64,000 bases of DNA from Catalinimonas alkaloidigena (GCF_029504655.1 NZ_JAQFIL010000001.1:439001-503000), one strand, 5' to 3'. Numbered from the stretch's first letter, positions 26,540-36,921 are shown. Numbers and translations are program-made. Notes: generated by a model not told the origin, from the sequence alone.

Positions 26540-27928
26540 ATGTCAAAAAATATGGGAATTTTGTTTGTCACCCTTTTTTCGGTGTCAATTTTAACGGTTA
26601 GTGAGAAAGCAAATGCGAGTACAAACGATCCTGTAGATTCTGTAGGTACTGATTTGTACGAACCAGCCTACGATTATGAGTATATTCCCGATGCTTCTTA
26701 TGAGTTGGTTGAAGACCGTATTGCCTGCCTGGAAACTGATATGCCACTGGTTTTTAATGAAAGAGTAAAGGCTTTTGTTGACTATTTTACGATAAAGAAC
26801 AGGGAGTATACCCGTATGGTAGTTAGGCGTCAGGAAGTATTTTTTCCTCTGTTTGAGAAGTATCTGAAAAAATATGGTATTCCTGAAGATCTAAAGTATC
26901 TCTCCATTGTTGAGTCAGGGTTGAACCCCGAAGCCCGCTCAAGAGTAGGAGCAGTGGGCTTGTGGCAGTTTATGCCAAGTACAGGTCGTATGTACGGGCT
27001 AGGTCAGGACTGGTATGTAGATGAGCGAATGAACCCTGAAAAATCTACTGAAGCTGCCTGTAAGTATCTGAAGCAGCTTTACAATATGTTTGATGACTGG
27101 GAACTGGCACTGGCTGCATACAATACTGGTCCTGGTAATGTACGAAAAGCCATACGCCGTTCGGGTTATAAAAGAGATTTCTGGTCTATCTATAACTACC
27201 TCCCTCGCGAAACAAGAAGTTATGTTCCTCAATTCGTTGCGGTATTGTATACCCTTAATTATCTGGATGAGCATAATCTCAGAGAAGAAATTCCTGAATA
27301 CACGATAGCTTCAGACACGCTTTGGGTAAGTCAGTTCATAAGTTTGAAAGCCCTTGCTGAGCAAATCAATGTATGTGAAGAAGACCTTACCCGCCTCAAT
27401 CCTGAGCTGAAAAGAGGAGCGGTTCCCGAAACGGCCAAAAACTACCCGCTATTAATCCCTTCTGATACGTACGATTTCATTGCAGCAAATACATCTGCTA
27501 TTCTGGACTCAGCAGGCAAGAAGGAGTTACAGGAGCAAATGGACTATGTGGTACGCAATACGCCTGGCAACACTCATAATAAGGAGAAAATTTATTATCG
27601 TGTGCGCAGTGGTGATGTTTTAGGGGTGATCGCTGAGCGTCATGGCGTTCGTCTCTCGGATTTGCGGACGTGGAACAATATCAGTGGTAGCCGCATCTAT
27701 GCCGGGCAAAAGTTAGCAATATGGGTACATCCCTCTTCCAATCAGATTGCCTCCTCAGGGACTACTAAAGCCATTCCCGACAGTAAAGTGCATTTGGTTC
27801 AACCGGGAGATTCTCTCTGGGAAATCTCCAGGCGCTACCAGGGCCTGAGTGTAAATAAGATCAAGCAGCTTAATAACCTGACAAGCAATAAGATAACTCC
27901 TGGGCAAAAACTGATCATAGGACGCTGA
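26540..27928 (+). CDS. mltD: Membrane-bound lytic murein transglycosylase D-like, two LysM
   Basis: A 462-residue exported protein with a signal peptide ending near KANAS. The SLT domain covers about residues 100-235: SIVESGLNPEARSRVGAVGLWQFMPS has the catalytic Glu (about E125), and ALAAYNTGPGNVRKA is the conserved second motif. Two LysM domains follow (YYRVRSGDVLGVIAERHGV and HLVQPGDSLWEISRRYQGL) that bind peptidoglycan. It cleaves glycan strands with 1,6-anhydro product formation. Unlike E. coli MltD no lipobox is seen. It is monocistronic; upstream (26460-26540) is AT-rich. Confidence 0.92.
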   Translation: MSKNMGILFVTLFSVSILTVSEKANASTNDPVDSVGTDLYEPAYDYEYIPDASYELVEDRIACLETDMPLVFNERVKAFVDYFTIKNREYTRMVVRRQEVFFPLFEKYLKKYGIPEDLKYLSIVESGLNPEARSRVGAVGLWQFMPSTGRMYGLGQDWYVDERMNPEKSTEAACKYLKQLYNMFDDWELALAAYNTGPGNVRKAIRRSGYKRDFWSIYNYLPRETRSYVPQFVAVLYTLNYLDEHNLREEIPEYTIASDTLWVSQFISLKALAEQINVCEEDLTRLNPELKRGAVPETAKNYPLLIPSDTYDFIAANTSAILDSAGKKELQEQMDYVVRNTPGNTHNKEKIYYRVRSGDVLGVIAERHGVRLSDLRTWNNISGSRIYAGQKLAIWVHPSSNQIASSGTTKAIPDSKVHLVQPGDSLWEISRRYQGLSVNKIKQLNNLTSNKITPGQKLIIGR

Positions 27929-28032
27929 GAAAATTTCTGTACAGACAACTCTAAAAAGAAATTTGGTGTTATACAAGGTGAAAAAAACTGATTATCGTAT
28001 TTTAAGCTTGTAAACATCAAAATAGCGTTACT

Positions 28033-29148
28033 GTGGATAAAAAGAAATTATCATCATACATTACACCTTTTTTACTTTCGTGTCTAATAGTTACTGTCAC
28101 AGCATGTAGTGAAAGTGGAGGTAGTTCTTCATTAGATACCTTACCAATAGCAAGAGGAGCTTCAGGTGAGTTGCTATTAGTTATGGATTCCGCACTATGG
28201 CAAAGTGAACTGGGCGACGAATTGAGACAGACTTTCCTAAAAGCTATGCCGGGCTTACCCCAGGCAGAACCTTACTTTTCTGTAAGGTATATAGATCCTT
28301 TTAAACTGAATAAAGTATTACGAAGTGCAAAAAATATGCTTTTTGTAGCGACTTTGGATAACCAAAGCATCGCGGGCAAGAAAATGAAGAGTTTCTTCAC
28401 CCAATCTTCAGTTGACAGAATAGAGAGTGATCCTAACCTTTATCAGTTTAGTAAGAAGAATCAGTTTGCCAGAGGGCAGGAAGTACTTTTTTTATTTGGT
28501 CAGTCGGATGAAGCTTTGATAGAGAACCTGAAAGATAACCGTAAAGAAATCAGGAATCACTTTCACGAAATTGAAATTGATAGATTACAATCAAATCTTT
28601 ATAAAGCGAACGAAAGAAGAACAATTAACCGTACGCTTTTAGAAAAAGAAGGCTTTTACATTAGGGTACCATATGGATATGAGCAGGTTCCTAAAAAAAA
28701 CACTGAAGATTTTGTCTGGATACGTAGTCTGGGGGATGAGGTAGATAAGAGTGTATTTGTTGCTTATAAGGAATATACCTCCGAAGAAGCATTTAAGCCA
28801 GAAAATATACTAGACTTCAGAGAAGAAATGTCCAAAAAGTATCTTGCCGATGATAGTACTGTTCATATGACGATTCAGTCTGAAATCCCAATAGAGTTTG
28901 ATACTGTAAATTTTAATGGTAAATATGCTATTGAAGCCAGAGGGCTCTGGAAGTTAAATAACAATTCTATGGGAGGTCCTTTCCTTAGCTATACTTTTGT
29001 TGATGAAGAAAGTGGAAGACTATATTATATAGAAGGATTTATATATAGCCCAGGAAAGCAAAAAAGGCCCTTTATAAGAGAGATAGAAGCTATTTTGCAT
29101 ACCTTCAGGACTGCCAGCGAAATGGAAAAAAAGCAAGCCACGAGTTAA
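28033..29148 (+). CDS. DUF4837 lipoprotein
   Basis: The 371-residue protein starts at GTG 28033 and has a lipoprotein signal (SYITPFLLSCLIVTVTACSES, Cys at about 25). The mature part matches the Bacteroidetes DUF4837 family: LPIARGASGELLLVMDSALW near the start and FYIRVPYGYEQVPKKNTEDFVW in the middle. Function is unknown. The gene is followed at once by a strong terminator (29136-29162), so it is probably monocistronic or the end of the mltD unit. Confidence 0.87.
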   Translation: MDKKKLSSYITPFLLSCLIVTVTACSESGGSSSLDTLPIARGASGELLLVMDSALWQSELGDELRQTFLKAMPGLPQAEPYFSVRYIDPFKLNKVLRSAKNMLFVATLDNQSIAGKKMKSFFTQSSVDRIESDPNLYQFSKKNQFARGQEVLFLFGQSDEALIENLKDNRKEIRNHFHEIEIDRLQSNLYKANERRTINRTLLEKEGFYIRVPYGYEQVPKKNTEDFVWIRSLGDEVDKSVFVAYKEYTSEEAFKPENILDFREEMSKKYLADDSTVHMTIQSEIPIEFDTVNFNGKYAIEARGLWKLNNNSMGGPFLSYTFVDEESGRLYYIEGFIYSPGKQKRPFIREIEAILHTFRTASEMEKKQATS

Positions 29149-29162
29149 ACGTGGCTTTTTTT
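29136..29162 (+). terminator. Rho-independent terminator
   Basis: AGCCACG (29136-29142) pairs with CGTGGCT (29150-29156), then T7. The left arm overlaps the last codons of the DUF4837 gene. Confidence 0.88.
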
Positions 29163-29330
29163 ATACATTTTTCTTTCCTTAGCGTTATGCACATTCATGC
29201 ATGTTCCAGTTTTACTATGATGTAAGTGCCTATTAACCAGTGCTTTAGTGCTATTAAAAAATAGCTCTGGTGCTCAAAAGGTGGATGTAGGAATATTTAC
29301 TACTTTTACAACACCAAAAAATGAAGAACA

Positions 29331-31634
29331 TTGGAAGGAAAAGTACAACAATTCAGATCTATTAAGATCAGGAGGGAAGATGCCCTCAACTACCACACCC
29401 AGGGTCAGCCTGGTAAGATTGAAGTGGTCCCAACTAAGTTATTAAGCTCACAGATTGACCTGGCACTTGCCTATTCTCCTGGGGTGGCAGAGCCTTGTAA
29501 AGAGATTGCTGCTGACAAGGAAAATGTCTATAAGTATACCGCCAAAGGCAATCTGGTAGGCGTTATCTCCAACGGTACCGCGGTGCTCGGTTTGGGCAAC
29601 ATTGGTCCGGAAGCGTCTAAGCCGGTAATGGAAGGGAAAGGCGTATTATTTAAAAAATTTGCTGGTATAGATGTGTTTGATCTTGAGGTAGCTGTGACTG
29701 ACCCTGACGTTTTTGTACAGACAGTCAAAGCACTGGAACCTACCTTTGGAGGAATTAACCTGGAAGATATTAAGGCCCCTGAGTGTTTTGAAATAGAAGA
29801 GCGACTGAAGAAGGAAATGAACATTCCTGTGATTCATGACGATCAGCATGGTACAGCGATCATCACAGGCGCAGCGCTACTAAATGCGCTAGAGGTAGTT
29901 GAGAAAGATATTTCTGAAATAAAACTTGTGGTGAGTGGAGCAGGCGCATCGGCTATTGCATGTACCAGGTTATTTCTGCTGTTAGGTGTGCGCAGGGAGA
30001 ATGTGGTGATGTGCGATATTGATGGAGTGCTAAAGCAGGGAAGAGAAGACCTGGATGAAATCAGGGAGCACTTTGCTACGGAAAGAAATGTAAATTCAAT
30101 GGCTGAGGCTATGCAGGAGGCAGATGTATTTTTAGGGCTTTCCGCCGCTAATATTGTATCACAGGATATGATACGCTCTATGGCTGATAATCCTGTCGTT
30201 TTTGCATTGGCAAATCCAGATCCGGAGATTAGTTATGATCTGGCAATGGCAAGTCGTGATGATATCGTGATGGCAACCGGCCGCTCAGATCATCCCAATC
30301 AGGTAAATAATGTGCTCGGTTTTCCTTATATATTCAGAGGGGCACTGGATGTGAGAGCTACAGCAATCAATGAGGAAATGAAGCTAGCCGCTGTGAAAGC
30401 TTTAGCCAATCTTGCCAAAGCACCCACTCCTGAAATTGTCAATAAAGCTTATAGCAGCGACAAAATTATTTTCGGTAAAGATTATCTTATTCCCAAACCC
30501 CTTGACCCACGCCTGATTACTACTATCTCTCCGGCAGTAGCTAAGGCAGCAATGAAATCTGGTGTAGCGAGAACACATATTACAGATTGGGAGCATTATC
30601 ATGTAGAATTACAGCAGCGAATTGGCATTGACCAGAAGTTGATGTCACAGGTAATAAGCAAAGCTAAAAAGCAGCCTAAACGTGTGGTTTTTGCTGAAGC
30701 AGAAGACCAGAAAATTCTGAAAGCTGCTCAGATACTGCAGGATGAGCAGATCGCTATACCCATACTCCTTGGAAACAAAGAGAAAATTCAGACGCTGATA
30801 GAAGATCATAAGTTGGATCTGCCCTCATGTACGATCATTGACCCCTACTATGCGGAAGGTGATAAGATTGATGAATATGGAGATCTCCTTTATGAGAAAC
30901 GTAAGCGTAAGGGAATGACGCGTTATGAGGCTCGTCGCTTGATGCGTTCGCGCAATTACTATGGTACAACTATGGTAGAGGTAGGTGAAGCAGATGCCTT
31001 TATTTCTGGTCTTACCAGTGATTATCCCAAAACGATATTACCGGCACTAAGAGTGATCGGGGTAAGTAATGAGGTGAAACGAGTGGCTGGGATGTACATA
31101 ATCACCAATAAAAAAGGACCGTTCTTTTTTGCCGATACCACAGTGAACGTAAACCCTACAGCCGAAGAGCTTTTGGATGTTATCGGGTTGACCGCTTCAT
31201 CAGTGAGCTCCTTTGGGATTGAGCCGCGTATGGCGGTTTTATCCTATTCAAATTTTGGCTCCAGCAAAGGTGAAGTACCTGACAAAGCAGCCAGAGCAGT
31301 AGAGATGGCAAGAGAACGTTGGCCCGAACTCATCATTGAGGGTGACATACAAGCCAATACAGCGCTTAATACTGAGATGCAAAGAGAAATTTATCCTTTC
31401 AGCCGTTTGGTAGAAGAGGGCGCTAATACTTTTATCTTCCCAAATCTGGCGTCTGGAAACATTGCCTATAAGCTGTTGATGGAAGTAGGAGGCGCGGAGG
31501 CCATAGGCCCTATTCTGCTGGGGATGAATCGTCCGGTACACATCCTACAGCAGGGAAGTACAATTCGTGAAATCGTAAATATGGTAGCCATCGCTGTACT
31601 GGACGCTCAGGCTTTTGAACGGATAAGAGTTTAA
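29331..31634 (+). CDS. maeB: NADP-type malic enzyme fused to phosphotransacetylase-like domain
   Basis: The 767-residue MaeB decarboxylates malate to pyruvate with NAD(P). The malic domain (about 1-430) shows [41 protein letters not shown] and the Rossmann [12 protein letters not shown]. The C-terminal part (about 440-767, from [19 protein letters not shown]) is a phosphotransacetylase-like domain that in MaeB proteins binds acetyl-CoA as a regulator. No ATG fits: an ATG at 29321 leads to a stop in the wrong frame, and an in-frame stop lies at 29322-29324, so TTG 29331 is the likely start. It is convergent with the ABC exporter gene. Confidence 0.92.
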   Translation: MEGKVQQFRSIKIRREDALNYHTQGQPGKIEVVPTKLLSSQIDLALAYSPGVAEPCKEIAADKENVYKYTAKGNLVGVISNGTAVLGLGNIGPEASKPVMEGKGVLFKKFAGIDVFDLEVAVTDPDVFVQTVKALEPTFGGINLEDIKAPECFEIEERLKKEMNIPVIHDDQHGTAIITGAALLNALEVVEKDISEIKLVVSGAGASAIACTRLFLLLGVRRENVVMCDIDGVLKQGREDLDEIREHFATERNVNSMAEAMQEADVFLGLSAANIVSQDMIRSMADNPVVFALANPDPEISYDLAMASRDDIVMATGRSDHPNQVNNVLGFPYIFRGALDVRATAINEEMKLAAVKALANLAKAPTPEIVNKAYSSDKIIFGKDYLIPKPLDPRLITTISPAVAKAAMKSGVARTHITDWEHYHVELQQRIGIDQKLMSQVISKAKKQPKRVVFAEAEDQKILKAAQILQDEQIAIPILLGNKEKIQTLIEDHKLDLPSCTIIDPYYAEGDKIDEYGDLLYEKRKRKGMTRYEARRLMRSRNYYGTTMVEVGEADAFISGLTSDYPKTILPALRVIGVSNEVKRVAGMYIITNKKGPFFFADTTVNVNPTAEELLDVIGLTASSVSSFGIEPRMAVLSYSNFGSSKGEVPDKAARAVEMARERWPELIIEGDIQANTALNTEMQREIYPFSRLVEEGANTFIFPNLASGNIAYKLLMEVGGAEAIGPILLGMNRPVHILQQGSTIREIVNMVAIAVLDAQAFERIRV

Positions 31635-31657
31635 TATATAGTGAAAGGAGGGGATAA

Positions 31658-33421
31658 TTATACCACCTCCTTATACTGCATGCGGTGGAGCTGGGCATAA
31701 TAACCTTTAAGCTCCAGTAGCTCCTGATGCGTACCACTTTCTTTGATTTCTCCATGATCCAACACAATGATCTGACTGGCACTTTGAATAGTTGAAAGTC
31801 GGTGAGCGATAACAATGGACGTTCTGCCCTTCATCAGCTTGGCCACAGCTTCCTGAATTAGTTCTTCGGTTTCAGTATCTACCGAGGAGGTGGCTTCATC
31901 TAGTACGATGATTTTTGGGTCATAAACCATTGCCCTCACAAAAGATATCAATTGTCTCTGGCCTACAGAAAGCGTGGCTCCTCTTTCCATCACATTATAA
32001 TCAAGTCCTCCTGGTAAGCGTTCAATAAATTTTCTGGCACCAACCAGGTCCGCCGCTTCCATTACTTTTTCTCTGCTGATCTCCGGATTCCCAAGCGTGA
32101 TATTATTTTTAATAGTATCTGAGAAAAGAAAGACATCCTGAAGCACCACACCGATGTGATGACGCAGGAAGTTGAGTTCATAATCTTTAATCTCAACTCC
32201 GTCAACTAGTATCTCTCCGCGTTTTATATCATAGAAACGGTTGAGCAGATTGATAATGGATGATTTTCCTGCTCCGGTAGCCCCTACCAGCGCCAACGTA
32301 TCACCTGAAGCTACCTCAAAGTTTATGTCTTTCAGCACATAGTCTCTGTCATTATAAGCGAACCATACGTTACGAAAAACCACATTGCCATCAATACGAT
32401 CAGGGGCGTAGCTGCCATTATTGGGAATATGATCATTACTATCCAGAATTTTAAGAATACGGGAAGAGCTGACGATGCCGAGTTGGAGTGTATTGAAACG
32501 GTCAGCAATCTGACGAATGGGACGGAAAAACATATTAATATACATGATAAAAGCAACCAGTATACCGATAGTAACATCGTCGTATAACACTCCCCGAGCG
32601 CCATACCAGACAAGCAGTCCGATACCAGTGGCCTGTATCACTTCAGCTACCGGGTAGTATACCGAGTAATACATCACTGACTTGAGGTGTGCCTGCTTAT
32701 GTTCTTCGTTAATTTCTTTAAAACGGTCATACTCAACTTTTTCACTACCAAAAATCTGTACAATGCTCATTCCGGTAATATGTTCCTGCACAAAAGAGTT
32801 GAGGTTAGAAACAGCATTACGGACTTCGTTGAAGGCTACTTTGATTTTTTCCTTAAAGACATACGTGCTAAGAATGAGTAAAGGCAGCGTTGATAAACTT
32901 ACCAGCGTAAGCTTCCAGTCAATGTATAGCATTACACTGAGGATTACTACAATCTGTAGCAGATCTCCAATAATAGCAGCCACACCCTGACTGAAGATAT
33001 CTGATAGTGTTTCAATATCAGATACATTACGGGTTACCAGACGGCCTATAGGAGTGTTGTCAAAATATTTCAGTCTTAGATTCAACAAGTGACGGTAGAG
33101 CTTGATACGGATATCCTTGATTATGTGCTGACCCAGCCAGCCTGAAAGAAAAGTATGAGAATACTGCGTTACTCCCTGAACTACCAGAAGGGCTACCAAC
33201 GCAAGGCTCATATATACCAGTCCCTGATAGTCTCCCACCAGTATGTAGCTGTCTATTGTTTTTTGGACAAGAAAGGGTAGTGCCGGGGAGAGAAAAGCTA
33301 CAAATATGGTAAGCGCTACAAGTGCATAGAATCGACCTTTATAAGGTTTGACAAATTTGAATATCCTGCGAAGAACATCTAAATCAATGATATCACCACT
33401 GCTGGTTTTTTCTTTATCCAT
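31658..33421 (-). CDS. ABC exporter, fused permease-ATPase (MsbA/Sav1866-like)
   Basis: The 587-residue half-transporter works as a homodimer. Six membrane helices fill residues about 25-320, including the TRNVSDIETLSDIF coupling region. The ATPase has Walker A GATGAGKSS (about 380), a Q-loop in VVLQDVFLFSD, signature LSVGQRQLI, Walker B IIVLDEATSSVD and the H-loop IAHRLST. Lipid or drug export is typical; the substrate is unknown. It follows truA by 50 bp on the same strand and may be co-transcribed with it. It ends 23 bp from the malic enzyme stop. Confidence 0.93.
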   Translation of the reverse strand: MDKEKTSSGDIIDLDVLRRIFKFVKPYKGRFYALVALTIFVAFLSPALPFLVQKTIDSYILVGDYQGLVYMSLALVALLVVQGVTQYSHTFLSGWLGQHIIKDIRIKLYRHLLNLRLKYFDNTPIGRLVTRNVSDIETLSDIFSQGVAAIIGDLLQIVVILSVMLYIDWKLTLVSLSTLPLLILSTYVFKEKIKVAFNEVRNAVSNLNSFVQEHITGMSIVQIFGSEKVEYDRFKEINEEHKQAHLKSVMYYSVYYPVAEVIQATGIGLLVWYGARGVLYDDVTIGILVAFIMYINMFFRPIRQIADRFNTLQLGIVSSSRILKILDSNDHIPNNGSYAPDRIDGNVVFRNVWFAYNDRDYVLKDINFEVASGDTLALVGATGAGKSSIINLLNRFYDIKRGEILVDGVEIKDYELNFLRHHIGVVLQDVFLFSDTIKNNITLGNPEISREKVMEAADLVGARKFIERLPGGLDYNVMERGATLSVGQRQLISFVRAMVYDPKIIVLDEATSSVDTETEELIQEAVAKLMKGRTSIVIAHRLSTIQSASQIIVLDHGEIKESGTHQELLELKGYYAQLHRMQYKEVV

Positions 33422-33471
33422 AATTACTAATACTCAAAAGCTGTTGGTAGGTTATACATTTTTCTTTTGCA

Positions 33472-34224
33472 TTAAGAAAAAATTTCAGGAGGATAGCTGA
33501 CCTGGCTAAGGTACAGGCCTTCGGCTGGTACTGACCTTCCTGCTCTTTTCCGATCCTTGCTCTGTAAAATTTTTTCAAAATCGTTAAGGGAAATTTTGTG
33601 GGTACCAATATCTAACATAGTACCTACAATGGCCCGAACCATATTTCTGAGAAAACGATTGGCCGAGATATAAAACACAATTCGTGAGTGATCTTTTTTT
33701 TGCCATTCAGCTTGCTCTATCTTACAAAGGTAATTTTGCTGGCTACTTCTTGATTTACTAAAACATTCATAATCCTGCTCTTCACCAGTAGCCAGTTGGG
33801 CAGCAGCGATATTCATCTTTTCAAGATCCAGCCTAGGACGAAAATAATAACTGAATCCATACAGAAAAGGACTCTTTACCTGATGAATATGGTACTGATA
33901 ATTACGTTGATGGGCATCAAAGCGGCTGTGCGCATTATCTGTAACAGGAAGAACTGCCTGAATTGAAATATCATGCGGTAATAAAGCATTGAACCTATAT
34001 TGGGATTCCTCAGGAATTAGTTTTTTTGAGGTGTCAAAATGAGCATACTGCTGTACCGCATGCACTCCTGTATCAGTACGGCCGCTACCAGTAATGCTGA
34101 TCTCTTCACCCAGTATTTTGCTAAGTGTATCATTGATGATGGCCTGTATGCTTTTTGCATTTTTCTGAATCTGCCAACCATGATACCGGCTGCCTTTATA
34201 GCTAATTTGTAAAAAGTATCGCAC
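33472..34224 (-). CDS. truA: tRNA pseudouridine(38-40) synthase
   Basis: A 250-residue TruA. The catalytic aspartate is in GSGRTDTGVHA (about residue 50), with the N-terminal YKGSRYHGWQIQ and the later RFLRNMVRAIVGTMLDIG substrate-binding helix. It isomerises uridines 38-40 in the anticodon arm of many tRNAs. It is divergent from the Na/Pi symporter gene across a 242-bp spacer that contains a 16-bp perfect palindrome. Confidence 0.95.
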   Translation of the reverse strand: MRYFLQISYKGSRYHGWQIQKNAKSIQAIINDTLSKILGEEISITGSGRTDTGVHAVQQYAHFDTSKKLIPEESQYRFNALLPHDISIQAVLPVTDNAHSRFDAHQRNYQYHIHQVKSPFLYGFSYYFRPRLDLEKMNIAAAQLATGEEQDYECFSKSRSSQQNYLCKIEQAEWQKKDHSRIVFYISANRFLRNMVRAIVGTMLDIGTHKISLNDFEKILQSKDRKRAGRSVPAEGLYLSQVSYPPEIFS

Positions 34225-34295
34225 AGTAGTTAGTTTCTAAGCATTTACGGTCTGGGTATACGAATTAATCTGAACAAGACGTTTGTATGACTAAA

Positions 34296-34311
34296 CATGT
34301 GATATCACATG
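34296..34311. promoter_or_regulatory. Perfect 16-bp palindrome between divergent genes
   Basis: CATGTGATATCACATG is fully self-complementary and lies in the truA / Na-Pi symporter spacer, about 72 bp from the truA start. The form TGTGA-n2-TCACA resembles a CRP/FNR-family operator. A smaller repeat, GCGAAC-GTA-GTTCGC, lies at 34430-34444, closer to the symporter. Confidence 0.5.
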
Positions 34312-34466
34312 CATAATTCCGAGCTTTGCATATGTTATTTGTCTATAAAACAAAAACTTAACAATTGCTTCACAACAAAACTAAGTTTTATTGCTGTCTT
34401 ATTCATAATTTTACTGCTTGAACTTAAATGCGAACGTAGTTCGCTGATTTTTATTCAGTCACCTGC

Positions 34467-35645
34467 TTGATCACAAATACTGGAAATAAGATTGTGTCGG
34501 CTGTCAAATACATTGAGACAGGAGTGAAAGTAATTGAACAAAGCAAAAAGAGAGAGAGCCTGATGGTTGTCGGAAAAGTGTTACTCGTCTTATTGACGGT
34601 TCTACTGTTTCTGATATCATTGGATATCATGGGAAATTCATTCCTGTCGTTGCGACAGACGGCAGCAGAGACTATCCTTTCGGTTACCGCAAATCCTTTC
34701 ATCGGGCTTTTCATTGGTTTACTACTTACCGCCATCATTCAGAGCAGTTCTACCAGCACTGCTATGATTGTAGCCCTGGTGGGTTCTGGCGCCTTGAGCC
34801 TCTCTTCAGCGGTCCCTATCATCATGGGTGCAAATATCGGCACTACACTTACCAGTACCATTATATCGTTAGGCTTTATCACCAGTAAACGTGAATTCAG
34901 AAAGGCTATCAGTGCAGGATCTGTTCATGATATTTATAATCTTATCCTGACAGTCATTCTGTTTCCTCTTGAATATTACTACCAGTTTCTGTCCAGCATG
35001 AGCAATACGATTGCTGCCTTGTTAGTTAGGTTTACTACTGACACCAGAGTGGCAGCGCAGACCGAAAATGTACAAAGCTGGAGTCCGGGGGCTTATCTTA
35101 CTGAGGCAGTAGACAACAGCTGGCTGCTGGTACTGCTTTCCTTCATCATGTTATTCGCGGCGATTAAGATCATGTCTCAGATTATTTACACTTCGCTGAT
35201 AGGTAAGTCAAAAGATCATATGCAGGATTATATTTTTAATAACCCTTACAAATCCTTTGCCTGGGGAAGCGTGATCACTGCCGCTGTACAATCCAGCTCT
35301 ATCACGACTTCGTTGATGGTTCCCCTGGTGGCGACCAGCAAAGTGTCATTGCAAAAATCTTTTCCGTTTATCATTGGAGCTAACATCGGCACTACGGTAA
35401 CGGCTTTGATCGCGGCAATTTACAAGTCTGAGGCAGCAATTAGTATTGCCTTGGTTCACTTTCTGTTCAATTCTTTTGGCGTGCTGGTCTTTTTGCCTTA
35501 TAAGCCCCTTCGCCGGATACCAGGTTTGCTTGCCGGGAGGTTCGGAAAGCTCACTCAGCGTAATCGTCTGATCGGTTTCATTTACATCGTATTAATGTTC
35601 TTCCTGATCCCTTTCCTGCTTATTTATTTAAACAATCGCTTCTAA
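34467..35645 (+). CDS. Na+/phosphate cotransporter family protein
   Basis: Up to 392 residues with about nine membrane segments. The two inverted Na/Pi repeats each carry the QSSS motif: IIQSSSTSTAMIVALVGSG (about 90) and VQSSSITTSLMVPLV (about 275), each followed by a GANIGTT motif. It should import phosphate with sodium. There is no PhoU-like tail. The start is uncertain: TTG 34467, GTG 34494 and ATG 34563 are all in frame before the first membrane helix. Confidence 0.9.
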   Translation: MITNTGNKIVSAVKYIETGVKVIEQSKKRESLMVVGKVLLVLLTVLLFLISLDIMGNSFLSLRQTAAETILSVTANPFIGLFIGLLLTAIIQSSSTSTAMIVALVGSGALSLSSAVPIIMGANIGTTLTSTIISLGFITSKREFRKAISAGSVHDIYNLILTVILFPLEYYYQFLSSMSNTIAALLVRFTTDTRVAAQTENVQSWSPGAYLTEAVDNSWLLVLLSFIMLFAAIKIMSQIIYTSLIGKSKDHMQDYIFNNPYKSFAWGSVITAAVQSSSITTSLMVPLVATSKVSLQKSFPFIIGANIGTTVTALIAAIYKSEAAISIALVHFLFNSFGVLVFLPYKPLRRIPGLLAGRFGKLTQRNRLIGFIYIVLMFFLIPFLLIYLNNRF

Positions 35646-35768
35646 AGCTGAATTCTATTCTAAAGGCTTATCTATAATTATTGATTATCTGATGGAACAT
35701 GTATAAATTGCTCATCAGGATATTTTTAATCTGAATAAGTAACTTACTTAATTTTTTATTTTGATACT

Positions 35769-36128
35769 ATGAGTAAAGAAACCGAATCACTGGAAGAACA
35801 AAAAGAAAAATTCTTTGAAGCAATTGCCAGCTTACAGGAATCCCTTGACCTGAACGATGAGGATGTGCAAAAGATTAAAGACTGGGGGCTCGGGCTATTG
35901 GTAGCGGGCATTTCTGTATACGTGATATACAAACTGCTGAATAGCGCTTTTAAAGGTACCAGCGTTGATGTAGAAACTAAAAAAGGCCACATGCCTAAGG
36001 TTAAGATGAAGCGTAACACATCTATATCGCGTATGGTGAAAGAGCAGATTGTAGTCATATTAATCGCGGTTTTCAGGAAGAAGATTATGGAGTTCCTGCG
36101 CGAGAATGAACTTATTGATGAAGACTAA
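35769..36128 (+). CDS. Hypothetical small membrane protein
   Basis: The 119-residue protein has an acidic N-terminal helix (SKETESLEEQKEKFFEAIAS), one likely membrane segment (GLGLLVAGISVYVIYKLL, about residues 40-57), a basic stretch and a second amphipathic or membrane-associated helix (EQIVVILIAVFRKKIMEFL). No family recognised. Its end overlaps the start of the GGGP synthase gene by 11 bp, so they are coupled, which may hint at a membrane-lipid role. Confidence 0.75.
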   Translation: MSKETESLEEQKEKFFEAIASLQESLDLNDEDVQKIKDWGLGLLVAGISVYVIYKLLNSAFKGTSVDVETKKGHMPKVKMKRNTSISRMVKEQIVVILIAVFRKKIMEFLRENELIDED

Positions 36129-36882
36129 GCTATACCATAGTTTTTTACATAGTCAGGCAGAAGGAAAAAAAAGCTTTGCCGTACTCATTGATCCTGACAA
36201 GACTGAGGGACAGGCGGCTTGTATGCGTATTATCAATATGGCCCTGGAGAACAGGGTAGACTATTTTTTTGTAGGCGGTAGCCTGATTACCGGAAACAAC
36301 TTTGGGCAAATCATAAGATTGCTCAAAGAGCATACAAATATTCCTGTCATTATCTTTCCGGGAAGCAGCATGCATATTGAACCGGAAGCCGATGCCATCC
36401 TTTTCCTTTCGCTGATTTCCGGAAGAAACCCCGACCTTCTGATCGGACAGCATGTAGTAGCTGCCCCGGTACTTAAGCGCAGTAATCTGGAAGTCCTTTC
36501 TACCGGCTATATGTTAGTGAGCTCAGGTAATTCAACTACAGTTTCTTATATGAGCAATACCATGCCGATTCCGGCAGATAAGTCTTCAGTGGCTGCGTGT
36601 ACGGCAGTAGCCGGAGAAATGCTGGGGCTAAAGCTCATCTATCTGGATGCTGGTAGTGGTGCAGAACAACCCATAAGCAGCAAAATGATCAATATGGTGA
36701 GAAAATCTGTGGACGTGCCCTTAATTGTAGGAGGAGGCATCAACAATGCCCACAAAGCCGCACGTGCCTTTGAAGCCGGTGCGGACACCATAGTAATTGG
36801 AAATGGCATAGAAAAGAACCCTGAACTCCTGGTTGAAATAGCAGAACTCACTGAACGATACAATCAGCAATTAAAAATATAA
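36118..36882 (+). CDS. Geranylgeranylglyceryl phosphate synthase family protein (bacterial group II)
   Basis: From the ATG at 36118 the protein has 254 residues and a (beta-alpha)8 barrel. It couples a polyprenyl diphosphate to sn-glycerol-1-phosphate, the ether-lipid reaction first known from archaea. Signatures: LIDPDKTEG (metal Asp), FVGGSLITGNN, LFLSLISGRNP, STGYMLV, IYLDAGSGA, IVGGGINNAHKA and GADTIVIGNGIE. Bacteroidetes members are known active enzymes, though what lipid they serve in the cell is unclear. No glycerol-1-phosphate dehydrogenase is nearby. It overlaps the small membrane protein gene and ends at a strong terminator. Confidence 0.92.
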   Translation: MKTKLYHSFLHSQAEGKKSFAVLIDPDKTEGQAACMRIINMALENRVDYFFVGGSLITGNNFGQIIRLLKEHTNIPVIIFPGSSMHIEPEADAILFLSLISGRNPDLLIGQHVVAAPVLKRSNLEVLSTGYMLVSSGNSTTVSYMSNTMPIPADKSSVAACTAVAGEMLGLKLIYLDAGSGAEQPISSKMINMVRKSVDVPLIVGGGINNAHKAARAFEAGADTIVIGNGIEKNPELLVEIAELTERYNQQLKI

Positions 36883-36921
36883 CTGTAAAATTATAAGTAT
36901 TGAACCAATATTTGGTCTTAT

